Of a stretch of 64,000 nucleotides of DNA, positions 1 through 8,518 are shown one piece after another. The notes under the pieces were generated by a model that worked only from the letters and a program-made list of their open reading frames with translations, was not told where the DNA came from and searched no databases. The position numbers and the translations under genes were made by a program. Numbering within the stretch: the stretch's first letter is position 1; the number at the start of each line of letters is the position of its first letter. Source of the DNA: an archaeon (lineage in GTDB: Archaea; Asgardarchaeota; Thorarchaeia; Thorarchaeales; Thorarchaeaceae); the NCBI GenBank assembly GCA_024276825.1, contig JAJRWI010000044.1:1-64000 (forward strand). Reading direction: 5' to 3'.

Positions 1-32
1 CTCGAGAAGTCTTCTTCCCTCGGGCTTTCGTA

Positions 33-55
33 CGTCTGACCTCTGGGATCAGACG
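33..55. other. Perfect 7-bp inverted repeat at left edge
   Basis: CGTCTGA (33-39) and TCAGACG (49-55) flank a 9-nt loop. The rest of 1-176 holds no convincing gene. The hairpin could be the terminator or the last stem of an RNA lying left of the window. No T-run follows it, so its role is open. Confidence 0.35.
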
Positions 56-176
56 CGCTAGTCCAATAGACAATTCACAGAGTACAATTCAAGATCATAC
101 AAAAAAATGATGAAACCCGTGCATAGACTGCCGAATGCCCCTTCATTGAGATGGATGAGTTGTTAGGAGAGGTATC

Positions 177-1188
177 ATGACGCCTGCGCCCACCTTCGGT
201 CCTGGTGGTGGGAGTAAAAAGACCCTGACCTTCCCAACGTCAAAGTGTGGATGTGGAAACCCCAAGAATGATGAATCTGACCAGTCTTCTGCATTCAGAA
301 CTTTACTGTTCACAACGATATTCTGGACATCATCATTCATCTTTGCAAAAATACTCTATTCACAACCAATGCCTATTACTCCTATCACATTTGTTGCACT
401 CCGCTACACTCTGGCGGTCCCCTTTTTCTAATCCCACTCTTCTACCTCGCTCCCAAGAAGTCAGTAGAGGCTCCTGTATGGAAGACTCTGTTCCTGTCTG
501 CCCTCACTGGCTTTGTTCTCGCTCAGATGCTGCAATATGTGAAACTGAGTGTCACAACTGCAAGCGAAACAATCTTCATTCTAAACTCGAATCCAATCTT
601 TGCCATTTTGATTATAATGACAGTCTTGGGGGAAACCATCAAAAGAAGGAAAGTTGGTGGTATGTGCCTTGTCTTCACAGGAGTCTTCCTGATAGTCATT
701 GGGAGCGGGCCTATTGATCTGGTCTTGGGACCAACTTGCATTTTTGGTGATACTCTGATACTCCTCTCAGGTTTCTTCTCAGCAGTGAATGCCATAGTAG
801 GAAAGTTCGCACTCCTCTCTGTGGACTCTTTGACACTCACACTCTATAGCATTCCGTTCTCGGTACCATTTCTCTGGATTCTTGCTGCGATCATTGAAGA
901 TGTTTCAATAATCTTTCATCTTAACACTTTATCATGGATCATCATTCTCTGGGTGGTTGTGGTTACCAACGTGATTGCCTTTTTCCTCCAGTATGATGCT
1001 CTCAGTCATATAGAAGCATCAAGGGCTCAGTTATCACTCAACACAATCACCGTCTAGGGCCTGTTCATGTCAATATTGATCCTCAATGAGAGTATCACTC
1101 CTGTCAAGTTATAGGCGCAGTTCTGACACTTAGTGGTGTGCTCCTAGTTCAACGTTCCAGTAGGGAAAAACCGGTCAATGCTGGTTAG
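177..1188 (+). pseudogene. Broken EamA/DMT-family membrane transporter
   Basis: The joined reading frames give a drug/metabolite transporter of the EamA type, a family with about ten membrane helices in two repeats. The first segment (177-431) ends in the first helix region, after FWTSSFIFAK. Frame then shifts in a C/T-rich run near 421-430, and the protein continues through the 527 region with helices such as GFFSAVNAIVGKF. A TAG at 1055-1057 interrupts the sixth-EamA-helix-like part, and another shift near 1106 is needed to reach IGAVLTLSGVLLVQ, ending at 1188. Three lesions in one gene argue for decay and not a single sequencing error. The N-terminal stretch before the first helix (GPGGGSKK, CGCGNPK) is unlike EamA proteins and may be a foreign or non-coding extension. 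Confidence 0.75.
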
Positions 1189-1196
1189 GTGCTGAC

Positions 1197-1526
1197 TCAC
1201 TTTTTACTCGTGATCTCTAAAATTGGAATCTCATACGTGTAGAATACTCCATAGCTCCCTTGTACCACGCTCTTTAGAACACAATCAAGTTTCTTGTCAA
1301 CCTCACTGACTCCAATGGCCCATGTATAGACCAGTAGCTTTGCGCCCCGATCGGTGATAAACAGGTGTGTGCCAACCAATCCCTGATCCCTTGGCAACCT
1401 CAGTATCCCCTCTATGACCTCATCAGCTAGATCCATCGCAGACTTGCGAATAGAGTCATCCCCAGTAAATGTCCTCAGATCATGCACTTGATATTCGATG
1501 ATCTCCTGTTGCATCAGCGTTGACAT
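1197..1526 (-). CDS. Hypothetical protein, 109 aa
   Basis: This small soluble alpha/beta protein has no recognised family. The N-terminal part is acidic and helical; the middle has TDRGAKLLVYTW, which looks like a two-strand core. It faces the EamA pseudogene and ends 8 nt from it. The region upstream of its start (1527-1620) is AT-rich and could hold a promoter. Codon usage resembles the neighbours, so a real gene is likely, with unknown function. Confidence 0.55.
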   Translation of the reverse strand: MSTLMQQEIIEYQVHDLRTFTGDDSIRKSAMDLADEVIEGILRLPRDQGLVGTHLFITDRGAKLLVYTWAIGVSEVDKKLDCVLKSVVQGSYGVFYTYEIPILEITSKK

Positions 1527-1620
1527 ACCGATTTGTATATGCCTTATGATTTAAACACATCACAACTTCTCTCATTTCTTGGCTCCATATGCCTGCTCAT
1601 TACTGGCCAAGAGGTATAAG

Positions 1621-1636
1621 CCAAAAGCTTTAAACC
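1621..1636 (+). promoter_or_regulatory. BRE/TATA promoter of the EF-1alpha gene
   Basis: CCAAAA followed by GCTTTAAACC is a good archaeal BRE plus TATA box. Transcription would begin near 1657-1660, giving a leader of about 75 nt before the ATG at 1734. Confidence 0.5.
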
Positions 1637-1733
1637 ATAATATCTAGAGTTCACCTGTATTCATTTGGCCTCTTTAGATAAGAGGCTATTTGATACAAAT
1701 GACTAATATACATCAAGACGTGGTGTTTCTAAA

Positions 1734-3032
1734 ATGAGTAAGAAAGATAAAGAGCACCTTAATCTGGTAGTAATCGGCCATGTAGACCACGGCAAAAGCA
1801 CAATGACTGGTCGTTTACTATATGAAACAGGTGCTGTCGATGAGAGAACATTCCAGCAGTACAAGGAAGAGGCGGAGAAGCTCGGACGGCCCAGTTGGGC
1901 ATGGGCATTCGCACTGGACCGACTGAAGGAGGAGCGAGAGAGAGGGCTAACAATAGACATTGCCTTCTTCAAGTTCCTGACCGACCGATATTATTACACA
2001 ATAATTGATGCTCCTGGCCATAAGGACTTTATCAAGAACATGATCACAGGAGCCTCACAGGCAGATGTCGGTCTACTTGTTGTATCTGCAAAGAAAGGTG
2101 AGTTCGAGGCTGGAATTGGCCCAGGCGGACAGACCAAGGAGCATGCTTACCTTGCATTCACACTTGGAGTACCCTCACTCATTGTCTGTATAAACAAGAT
2201 GGATGATGAGAGCGTCAAGTACAGCGAGGAGAGGTACAAGGAGGTCAAGGAAGAAGTCGAGGCCTTCCTGAAGCAGGTCGGATACAAGACTGATAAAATC
2301 CCATTCATTCCAACATCAGCTCTTGACGCCTGCAACCTGAAAGAGAGGACTCCCAACTTGACTCCATGGTACGACGGTCCATGCTTGCTTGAGGCTCTTG
2401 ATATGGTCGAGCTTCCAGCAAAGCCAATCGACAAGCCACTACGAGTGCCAATAAACGATGTGTATTCAATCAAGGGTGTTGGCACAGTTCCTGTGGGACG
2501 TGTTGAAACTGGTGTCATGAAGCCCGGAATGAAGGTCACATTCATGCCGCCCAACAAGACTGGAGAGGTCAAGTCAATTGAGATGCACCACGAGCAGCTA
2601 CCTCAGGCCATTCCTGGAGATAACATCGGTTTCAATGTTCGAGGCATTGAGAGAAAGGATCTTGGCCGTGGTGATGTTGCAGGTCCTGCTGATGCTCCTC
2701 CAACAGTGGCCGCTGACTTCACTGCTCGTGTGATGGTGATTCAGCATCCTAGTGCCATCACTGTTGGGTACACGCCAGTCGTGCACGCACACACCGCACA
2801 AGTGGCCTGTCGCTTTGACGAGATATTGGAGAAGTTCAACGAGCGCGGACAGAAGGTCGCTGAGAACCCTGACTTTGTCAAGAAGGGTGAAAGCATGACC
2901 GCCAAGCTTGTCCCACTCAAACCCATGGCCATTGAAACTTTCAAGGAGTTTCCACAACTCGGTCGATTCGCAGTCCGTGATATGGGTATGACTGTGGCAG
3001 TCGGTGTTGTGCATAAGATTACCAAGAAATAG
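1734..3032 (+). CDS. tuf: Translation elongation factor EF-1alpha
   Basis: GTPase that delivers aminoacyl-tRNA to the ribosomal A site. The 432-residue length is normal for archaea. Visible motifs are the P-loop GHVDHGKST (about residues 15-23), the switch region with RGLTIDIAF, DAPGHKDF (G3), NKMD (G4), and beta-barrel domains II and III carrying KGVGTVPVGRVETG. Residues GVVHK close the protein. It is a single gene with its own TATA box and a hairpin/T-run terminator, not part of an rps12-rps7 operon here. Confidence 0.97.
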   Translation: MSKKDKEHLNLVVIGHVDHGKSTMTGRLLYETGAVDERTFQQYKEEAEKLGRPSWAWAFALDRLKEERERGLTIDIAFFKFLTDRYYYTIIDAPGHKDFIKNMITGASQADVGLLVVSAKKGEFEAGIGPGGQTKEHAYLAFTLGVPSLIVCINKMDDESVKYSEERYKEVKEEVEAFLKQVGYKTDKIPFIPTSALDACNLKERTPNLTPWYDGPCLLEALDMVELPAKPIDKPLRVPINDVYSIKGVGTVPVGRVETGVMKPGMKVTFMPPNKTGEVKSIEMHHEQLPQAIPGDNIGFNVRGIERKDLGRGDVAGPADAPPTVAADFTARVMVIQHPSAITVGYTPVVHAHTAQVACRFDEILEKFNERGQKVAENPDFVKKGESMTAKLVPLKPMAIETFKEFPQLGRFAVRDMGMTVAVGVVHKITKK

Positions 3033-3045
3033 ACTCCAGTTCAAA

Positions 3046-3083
3046 GAACCGGGTCTGCAAGGCCCGTGTTCTCAATATTTTTT
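3046..3083 (+). terminator. Intrinsic-like terminator after EF-1alpha
   Basis: A stem made of GAACCGGG and CCCG-T-GTTC (3046-3071) is followed by a six-T run at 3078-3083, 14 nt past the stop codon. Archaeal termination needs mainly the T-run. Confidence 0.6.
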
Positions 3084-3157
3084 ATTGACATTACTTGTAT
3101 AGTGATGTTCCAGTCATAATATTTATGTGGCCAACAACTTCGACTCTTTGCAGACAA

Positions 3158-3273
3158 GCTGGGGTATTCTAGCCTGGTATGAAGCTGGATTGCTAATCCA
3201 GTGTGCTGAGCACTCGAGGGTTCAAATGAGTCTATGACTCGCATTGACTCTGAAACTCCCTCCCCCAGCGCCA
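3158..3273 (+). tRNA. tRNA-Ser(GCT) with 30-nt intron in the T-loop
   Basis: Acceptor stem GCTGGGG (3158-3164) pairs with CCCCAGC (3263-3269), with discriminator G and an encoded CCA (3271-3273). The anticodon arm CTGGA/TCCAG encloses TTGCTAA, anticodon GCT at 3192-3194. A long variable arm (TGTGCTGAGCACT) fits tRNA-Ser. The T stem GAGGG is separated from CCCTC by extra sequence. An intron at 3227-3256, between positions 59 and 60, restores the loop TTCAAAT. Its borders form an exact bulge-helix-bulge: GAGGG/CCCTC outer helix, TTCA/TGAA 4-bp central helix, GAGTC/GACTC inner helix, with 3-nt bulges AAT and ACT. A TATA-like ATATTTATG lies near 3118-3126. Confidence 0.9.
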
Positions 3274-3363
3274 TCTCATTATGGAGCCTTCCTCTCTCGA
3301 TTCTTCTCAGGTTATTTTGACTCACTTCGATATGTTTTTACGAGAACGAATCGAACAGAAACA

Positions 3364-3680
3364 TGCGACGGGTAGGGCCGGGTCGTTTGCCGCGACCTGT
3401 GACCGGTAATGGCAATAGCCGGGGCCAGTAACCGACACTGAGGGTGAACCGGGAACTCAGTGGGTCCAGTCGCCGGACGGTGATAAGCAGTCTCTGGAGT
3501 CTGCCACGGCCGCAGCAACGGTTGAAGGATCGTTGTAAGCGCGCTTAGACTCCCGAACCGGGTCAGGCCAGGGATGGAACAGCCCTAAGGGAGAGTGGTG
3601 GAGCCCCAGAGGTAGCTGCTTTGAGGAAGGCACTGATCAGCCCACTGACAACCGACACTCGAAGTGGAGGGGCCGTCGCA
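3364..3680 (+). ncRNA. ffs: Signal recognition particle (7S) RNA
   Basis: The 317-nt RNA is closed by TGCGACGG (3364-3371) pairing with CCGTCGCA (3673-3680), the archaeal helix 1. Helix 8, the SRP54 site, lies at 3561-3590. There GGTCAGG, the stem CCA/TGG around the tetraloop GGGA, and AACAGCC line up with the bacterial and eukaryotic order TCAGG, stem, GGAA, AGCAGCC. The tetraloop (GGGA for GGAA) and the asymmetric loop (AACA for AGCA) differ slightly from consensus. A TATA-like TTTTTACG at 3335-3342 and a T-run at about 3683-3687 bound the gene. RNase P RNA was considered and fits poorly. Confidence 0.85.
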
Positions 3681-3700
3681 CCTTTTTCTGGCACCACTGT

Positions 3701-5491
3701 TTAAACCATTGCACCAGCAGCTCTTTTAATCTCAACTATCTCCTCAAAGACTTCTAACTCAGCTGGAGTCAACTCCTCTTTAAACTTCGTCCTGATAGCG
3801 ATGATATGGCCGTCGGGAATGTCGGTGTAGAGGATATCATCTTTTTTGACCTGTCTTCCGATAGTGGGCCCACGAATGGAAACCGCCACTTCCATTCCAT
3901 CAGTTGCTTCATCAATGGTCACTCCCCTGTCCTGAATTTGTAGGATCTGTCCCACACGTTTACCATCGGACCTAATCAGTCCCACTTTCGACTTTAAATG
4001 ACCATGGACCCTGACTCCCACAACTGCGGGATTATTCTGTCTGAAGATGTACTCTGGAAGAATCTCAAGTTTAGCGGGGCGAATTATTGCACCAAGCGAC
4101 TCTGCCTTTGCCTGTTCTCGCTTGACAATCAACCATGCATTATACTCGTCATAGAGTCTGTAGATCACCTCATTGAGAAAGATCTCAACACCATACTCTG
4201 CCGCAAGCTCTTCTATCTCTGGAGTAACTTTAACATTAAACCCAAGAACCACTGCATTAAGTGGGTCCGAATCTCCCGCAGCTTTTGCCTCCACAATATC
4301 CCTCTTCACTATGGGGCCTACATCAGCAACTCTCACGGGGACCTTGCGGTCTCGCAGAAACTGCAAAACAGCCTCAAGAGACCCAAGTGTATCAGTCTTG
4401 AGGACAATGCCAGACTTGTCAGTCTGAATCCTAATGGATCCAACCTCGTCCCTGACTATTTTCTTATATTTCTCAATCTCGGATGGATTGATCACAGCAT
4501 ATACTGGAGCTCCTGCAACTGCTCCCTCAAGATCAGGCGCCACTATCTTGACACCTGCTGCAGCATGAACCTCATCAACATGAATGAACTTTTCTCGTGG
4601 GTCACGAATCTCATCAAGCTCTTTGGGCTGCAATAATGCACGTATCTTGGTGACCACAACATCATCAAGCCCCCCAACAACAATTGTGTCAGTCTTTTTC
4701 AGAATCCCCTCATAGATAATTGTGTCAAGCGTGAGGCCCAGACCCGTTTCTTCCCGAATCTCAAGGACCGCCCCTTTTGCAGGCCCTGAAACCATTCTCA
4801 ACCGTTCCTTCATGAACTGTTGTGTGAGTCCTGAAAGAACCATTAGCAGCTCTGGAATCCCAGTGCCTGTCTTTGCACTTGTCGGAACAATTGCGACTGT
4901 TGTCTTGAAATCAGTAACCCTATCAAAACGTTCTGACTGAAAACCATTTGCTGATAACGCGCCAACCAGCTCATAAAGCCTGCGATCTAATTCTGCTTGT
5001 GTTGAGTCACTCTGTGACTTTATGGCCTGCACAAGCCCCATTTCTTCCTTGTCCCTCCATCCCGGAACTTTGTCAAGCTTGTTTGCTGCAACAAGAAATG
5101 GTGTTCGTCCAGACTTCAATATTTTAAGACTCTCATAGCTCTGGGTCAAAAAGCCCTCATTGATATCCACAACCAGAATTGCAAAATCTGCAATTGCTCC
5201 TCCCCTTCTTCTGAGGTTCAGATATGCCTCGTGTCCAGGTGTGTCAATGAATAACAGTCCCTCTATCGACAAGTCAGTCTTGACGGCCTTGAGCAGGTCA
5301 CCACAGATTGCTCTTATTGTTTCAGTTGGGAAAAAGGAGGCCCCAATATGCTGTGTTATTCCTGCAGCTTCTCTCTCTTGGACTGCGGTTCCTCTCATTT
5401 TATCTAGCAAGGATGTCTTTCCATGATCAATATGTCCTAAAACAGTGACAATTGGTGACCTAAGCTTAGCCTCTTTACTCATTAATGCCAT
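3701..5491 (-). CDS. infB: Translation initiation factor aIF5B (IF-2 family)
   Basis: GTPase for ribosomal subunit joining at initiation. The 596 residues match archaeal aIF5B, which lacks the long eukaryotic N-terminus. GHIDHGKTS (about residues 19-27) is the P-loop, DTPGHEAY is G3 and AANKLDKVPGW includes G4. Domains II to IV follow, ending in a helical tail typical of the tRNA-binding end. A second ATG three codons in is possible. In many archaea this gene follows L7Ae-S28e-L24e-ndk in one direction; here ndk is turned round. Confidence 0.96.
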   Translation of the reverse strand: MALMSKEAKLRSPIVTVLGHIDHGKTSLLDKMRGTAVQEREAAGITQHIGASFFPTETIRAICGDLLKAVKTDLSIEGLLFIDTPGHEAYLNLRRRGGAIADFAILVVDINEGFLTQSYESLKILKSGRTPFLVAANKLDKVPGWRDKEEMGLVQAIKSQSDSTQAELDRRLYELVGALSANGFQSERFDRVTDFKTTVAIVPTSAKTGTGIPELLMVLSGLTQQFMKERLRMVSGPAKGAVLEIREETGLGLTLDTIIYEGILKKTDTIVVGGLDDVVVTKIRALLQPKELDEIRDPREKFIHVDEVHAAAGVKIVAPDLEGAVAGAPVYAVINPSEIEKYKKIVRDEVGSIRIQTDKSGIVLKTDTLGSLEAVLQFLRDRKVPVRVADVGPIVKRDIVEAKAAGDSDPLNAVVLGFNVKVTPEIEELAAEYGVEIFLNEVIYRLYDEYNAWLIVKREQAKAESLGAIIRPAKLEILPEYIFRQNNPAVVGVRVHGHLKSKVGLIRSDGKRVGQILQIQDRGVTIDEATDGMEVAVSIRGPTIGRQVKKDDILYTDIPDGHIIAIRTKFKEELTPAELEVFEEIVEIKRAAGAMV

Positions 5492-5608
5492 CTCACAAGA
5501 AGAGTTATTGGTTGTCCAAAGGAGAATCTTAAGAAATTGTCGCTTTGCTCCTTCATAAGAATCTTATACCTTTTGCAATCGCATGACGGTGATTGATTAA
5601 CTGGCTTG

Positions 5609-6286
5609 GTGAAAAAAGTGGAACAATCTTTAGTGATTATCAAACCTGATGGCACTGTGCGAAGGCATGTGAGTGCAATAGTATTAAAGACACTACTGGA
5701 TCAAGGGCTTCGAGTGAAAGCATTCAAAGAGATGAGTGTGCCCCGTTCCCTTGCTGAGAAGCATTATGCGGTACATAAGGAACGCCCCTTCTTTCAATGG
5801 TTAGTGGACTTTCTCACTTCTGCTCCCGTCATAGTGATGATTCTTGAGGGTGAAGATGCCATTGAAAAGATTCGTAATGCTCTAGGGAAGACCTTTGTCC
5901 AAGATGCTGATCCCACATCATTGAGGGGAAAATATGGCATATGGAAGGGTGTGAACATAGCACACGCATCTGATGCCCCCGAAACTGCCAAGAATGAGAT
6001 TGCCCTGTGGACCTCAGAAGGGGGATTGGAGGTGTCAAGTGATGCACAGGCCCTAGCCTCTCAATATATTGAGCATTACATTAAGAGCGATATTGATATG
6101 ACCATGAAGATCAGAAAGACAGTCGTAGATGCCATTGAGAGCAACAACACATCTGAGGGAACAATAGATATTCTGACAGAACTCCTTGGCAAAGACTCCA
6201 ATGGGATTAATCAATCTGACATCAGAACTCTGGCAAAAGTAATTCATGATTTTATTCTTGAAGAGATCTCTAATAAAAACAAATAA
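5609..6286 (+). CDS. ndk: Nucleoside diphosphate kinase with C-terminal extension
   Basis: Transfers gamma-phosphate between nucleotides through a phosphohistidine. The NDK fold covers about residues 5-150: VIIKPDG near the start, and NIAHASDAPETA holds the active histidine (family consensus N-x-x-H-G-S-D). About 65-70 further residues after SQYIEHYI form a helical tail not seen in ordinary 150-residue NDKs. GTG at 5609 is chosen; TTG at 5606 is the alternative. A TATA-like CTTATACC lies near 5562-5569, so the message has a very short leader. Orientation is opposite to both flanking genes, although the usual archaeal cluster is co-directional. Confidence 0.92.
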   Translation: MKKVEQSLVIIKPDGTVRRHVSAIVLKTLLDQGLRVKAFKEMSVPRSLAEKHYAVHKERPFFQWLVDFLTSAPVIVMILEGEDAIEKIRNALGKTFVQDADPTSLRGKYGIWKGVNIAHASDAPETAKNEIALWTSEGGLEVSSDAQALASQYIEHYIKSDIDMTMKIRKTVVDAIESNNTSEGTIDILTELLGKDSNGINQSDIRTLAKVIHDFILEEISNKNK

Positions 6287-6313
6287 GGTGGCTTCTATGC
6301 CACCTCTATTTTT
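6287..6313 (+). terminator. Hairpin plus T-run after ndk
   Basis: GGTGGC (6287-6292) and GCCACC (6299-6304) form a perfect stem with loop TTCTAT, starting right after the stop codon. TATTTTT follows (6307-6313). Confidence 0.65.
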
Positions 6314-6359
6314 AGTCTAAAGCCCTAAAAGCCTAAGACCGAATCTTACTATTTTTGGC

Positions 6360-6560
6360 CTAGCGTTGGGTCTTTCCGCCCTTCTCATATGCCGCTGACC
6401 ATTTGGTGTCACGAGGCTTCATCCGACGCTTTAGCATTGCGGTCTTGCACTTGTTTGAACAGAACCATAGTACCGAACCGTCCTTAGTCTGCACAAAGGC
6501 AGAACCAGTGCCAGGCTCAATAGTCTTTCCGCAGAAGTTGCATTTCTGTGTGCCGACCAT
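6360..6560 (-). CDS. rpl24e: Ribosomal protein L24e
   Basis: A 66-residue zinc-binding protein of the large subunit. CNFCGKTIEPG and FCSNKCK give the treble-clef zinc ligands (Cys-x2-Cys, Cys-x3-Cys). It lies 2 nt after S28e in the L7Ae-S28e-L24e unit, so the three are surely co-transcribed. Confidence 0.96.
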   Translation of the reverse strand: MVGTQKCNFCGKTIEPGTGSAFVQTKDGSVLWFCSNKCKTAMLKRRMKPRDTKWSAAYEKGGKTQR

Positions 6561-6562
6561 TA

Positions 6563-6793
6563 TTACCGCCTCCGCATCTTTCGTGCCTCACGCTCGGTTT
6601 CACGTAGTATCAGAATGTCTCCAAGTCTCACTGGGCCCTTGACATTTCGTGTGAGGACACGACCTTTATCACGCCCCTCAAGAATCTTGACTCGAACTTG
6701 AGTGATCTCTCCTGTGACTCCAGTGCGGCCCAAGAGCTGAATGACCTCTGCAGGTATTGCAGGAGTCTGTATTCCTTCGTCTTTCTTGCTCAT
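6563..6793 (-). CDS. rps28e: Ribosomal protein S28e
   Basis: Small-subunit OB-fold protein near the mRNA exit channel, 76 residues. [19 protein letters not shown] and the C-terminal [13 protein letters not shown] are the family signatures. It sits between L7Ae and L24e in the usual order. Confidence 0.96.
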   Translation of the reverse strand: MSKKDEGIQTPAIPAEVIQLLGRTGVTGEITQVRVKILEGRDKGRVLTRNVKGPVRLGDILILRETEREARKMRRR

Positions 6794-6814
6794 TGAAACC
6801 CATCACCTGGAATT

Positions 6815-7186
6815 TTACTTACGAAGAGCCTCAATCTTCTCAACAATCTCAGTCACAAGATCCTTTGCCTTTCCTTCAACGATTATCGATGCAGCAGCTG
6901 TTGGTCTCTCAATACCTACAGCAGCACCCAAGTCCTTTTTGCTGCCTACAAATATGTATGGGGCCTTTCTATCATCACAAAGACCTGGAAGGAACAAGAT
7001 GATCTCTGGAGGCTCGACATCTTCTGCGATTATAACAAGTCTTGCGATTCCACGCTCGATGCTCTTGGTGGCCTCGTTAATTCCCTTTTTGACACGGCCA
7101 GTAGTTCTGGCTATCTCAAGCGCTTCTAGCGCCTTTTTCTGAAGCTCCTCTGGAGCTGACCATTCAATGAACGATGGCTTTGGCAT
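6815..7186 (-). CDS. rpl7ae: Ribosomal protein L7Ae, kink-turn binder
   Basis: Binds kink-turns in 23S rRNA, box C/D and H/ACA RNPs and RNase P. The protein has about 123 residues from the chosen ATG (reading MPKPSFIEW), which is preceded by a good AGAGGT Shine-Dalgarno. An upstream in-frame ATG at 7207 would overlap that site and is rejected. The RNA-contacting stretches RTTGRVKKGINEATKSIERG and LVIIAEDVEPPE are intact. It begins the L7Ae-S28e-L24e unit. In some archaea this protein represses its own message. Confidence 0.95.
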   Translation of the reverse strand: MPKPSFIEWSAPEELQKKALEALEIARTTGRVKKGINEATKSIERGIARLVIIAEDVEPPEIILFLPGLCDDRKAPYIFVGSKKDLGAAVGIERPTAAASIIVEGKAKDLVTEIVEKIEALRK

Positions 7187-7206
7187 GTTTATTACCTCTG
7201 TTCTCA

Positions 7207-7226
7207 CTTCATCGGCATTAATGAAG
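7207..7226 (-). promoter_or_regulatory. Hairpin in L7Ae leader
   Basis: On the minus strand CTTCAT and ATGAAG pair around an 8-nt loop just before the Shine-Dalgarno site, with TGATGA shortly before and GTGA just after the stem. Those flanks resemble box C and box D, but the sheared G-A pairs do not line up exactly, so a kink-turn is only possible. Confidence 0.3.
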
Positions 7227-7326
7227 AATCATCAACCCTGAATTCACAAGGTTCTCTCTGGTTCTCAAAGTATCATCTTTTAAGCCTGTCGAAGTGTAAG
7301 CAGTAACATTCTGAAGCTTGCTATAA

Positions 7327-8319
7327 TCAATATCCCAATCCGCTGATAGTCCTAATCAAGTCTGAATCCTGTACATTAAGATAATCAAGCACAGAATATC
7401 TATTTCGTCTTCGCATTATCTTGAGTGCATGATGAATGTTATCAATCATGGTTTCCATATTAAGACCTATCATGTCCATTGTGTGTGGTATTGACTTAGC
7501 CTTCAGTAGTGCAATTACATCTTCAGCTCTGTATTCACTATATCCTGATTGATGCAGATAATAAACACACAAGGGCGTAGCAAATGCGACTTGGATTCCA
7601 TGAAGGCTATACTGTTCTCTGTCCATTGCATGAGATATAGCATGTTCAGTTCCTGAACAAGGCCGTGAACTTCCAAAGGCACTCATTGCCTTCCCACTAT
7701 TAATCTGAGCTCGAATCAGTGTTTCTAGAGAGTCATCTTGTATCACCGAGTTTAATGCATCACTCATAAACTCGAAAATCTCCCTGTCAAATGGCTCATC
7801 CTTCTCGTCGTGTCCAAGTTTCCACTCTGCAAGACTGGACATCTTACTAATTATATCTCCTATCCCCGCATGTCTTAGAATTGCCGGCGCCTCTGCAATT
7901 ATTGATAGGTCTCCCACCACAGCCATGGGGCTTTTACATCTCTCTGAATATCTATATCCATTATGTGTGACTGATGCAACATCACTAGCAATGCCATCAT
8001 GGGACGCAGCTGTTGGCATTGCTATCCACTCCAGATTATTATCTCTTGCAAGAAGCTTCGCAGTGTCTATGCTTCTTCCGCCACCAAACCCAACTATTAT
8101 ATCTGTATCCTCATTAATGGGTGTTTCTCCAATCACATACTCATCTACCATCACCCAACGGTCTTTAGTTCCCAATAACTCATCTAGTCTGACCCCATAC
8201 CGCGAGTATACCTGTCGATCACTGACAATTAAGGGGTGAGAATAACTCTCTAGCAGATTTATTACTTGATTTATGACCCCATTGCCGATGATGATTATAT
8301 GCGGGTCGGCGTCAATCAT
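7327..8319 (-). CDS. egsA: sn-Glycerol-1-phosphate dehydrogenase
   Basis: Reduces dihydroxyacetone phosphate to sn-glycerol-1-phosphate, the backbone of archaeal ether lipids. It belongs to the iron-type alcohol dehydrogenase-like fold. GFGGGRSIDTAK (about residue 77 on) binds NAD(P); the metal site is built from HDGIASD and the later SGTEHAISHAMD and HGIQVA. The 330-residue length is close to the usual 340-350. It lies about 140 nt downstream of the L7Ae start on the same strand but upstream of it in transcription order, so it may lead the ribosomal unit. Confidence 0.93.
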   Translation of the reverse strand: MIDADPHIIIIGNGVINQVINLLESYSHPLIVSDRQVYSRYGVRLDELLGTKDRWVMVDEYVIGETPINEDTDIIVGFGGGRSIDTAKLLARDNNLEWIAMPTAASHDGIASDVASVTHNGYRYSERCKSPMAVVGDLSIIAEAPAILRHAGIGDIISKMSSLAEWKLGHDEKDEPFDREIFEFMSDALNSVIQDDSLETLIRAQINSGKAMSAFGSSRPCSGTEHAISHAMDREQYSLHGIQVAFATPLCVYYLHQSGYSEYRAEDVIALLKAKSIPHTMDMIGLNMETMIDNIHHALKIMRRRNRYSVLDYLNVQDSDLIRTISGLGY

Positions 8320-8518
8320 TGTATGTCTTGATTTGACGATACTCTCTCATTGTTAAGCTCTTCCATCGGGCGCCAAACAACAAAAGCACATCAAAACAAA
8401 CGTCAGATTATTTAACATGGCCATTGCCTCGAAAGTTCAGATTTGGGAGTGAGTGTTACACTGGAAACACTACAATCTATACATATTTCCAGCATGTTTT
8501 CAATTGGAGTCGTTTGAG

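Noticed and set aside
106..160. Box C/D guide RNA starting at ATGATGA
   Set aside because: No D or D' box CTGA at proper spacing.
143..340. Small protein gene on the minus strand opposite the EamA start
   Set aside because: Proline-rich with no start signals and no recognisable family; best explained as a shadow.
1055..1057. Possible TAG recoding (pyrrolysine) in the EamA gene
   Set aside because: Two independent frameshifts also interrupt the gene, so decay explains the stop better, and no pyrrolysine genes are seen.
3364..3680. RNase P RNA
   Set aside because: The conserved GAGGAAAGTC and ACAGAA elements are not in the expected places, while helix 8 of SRP RNA is clear.
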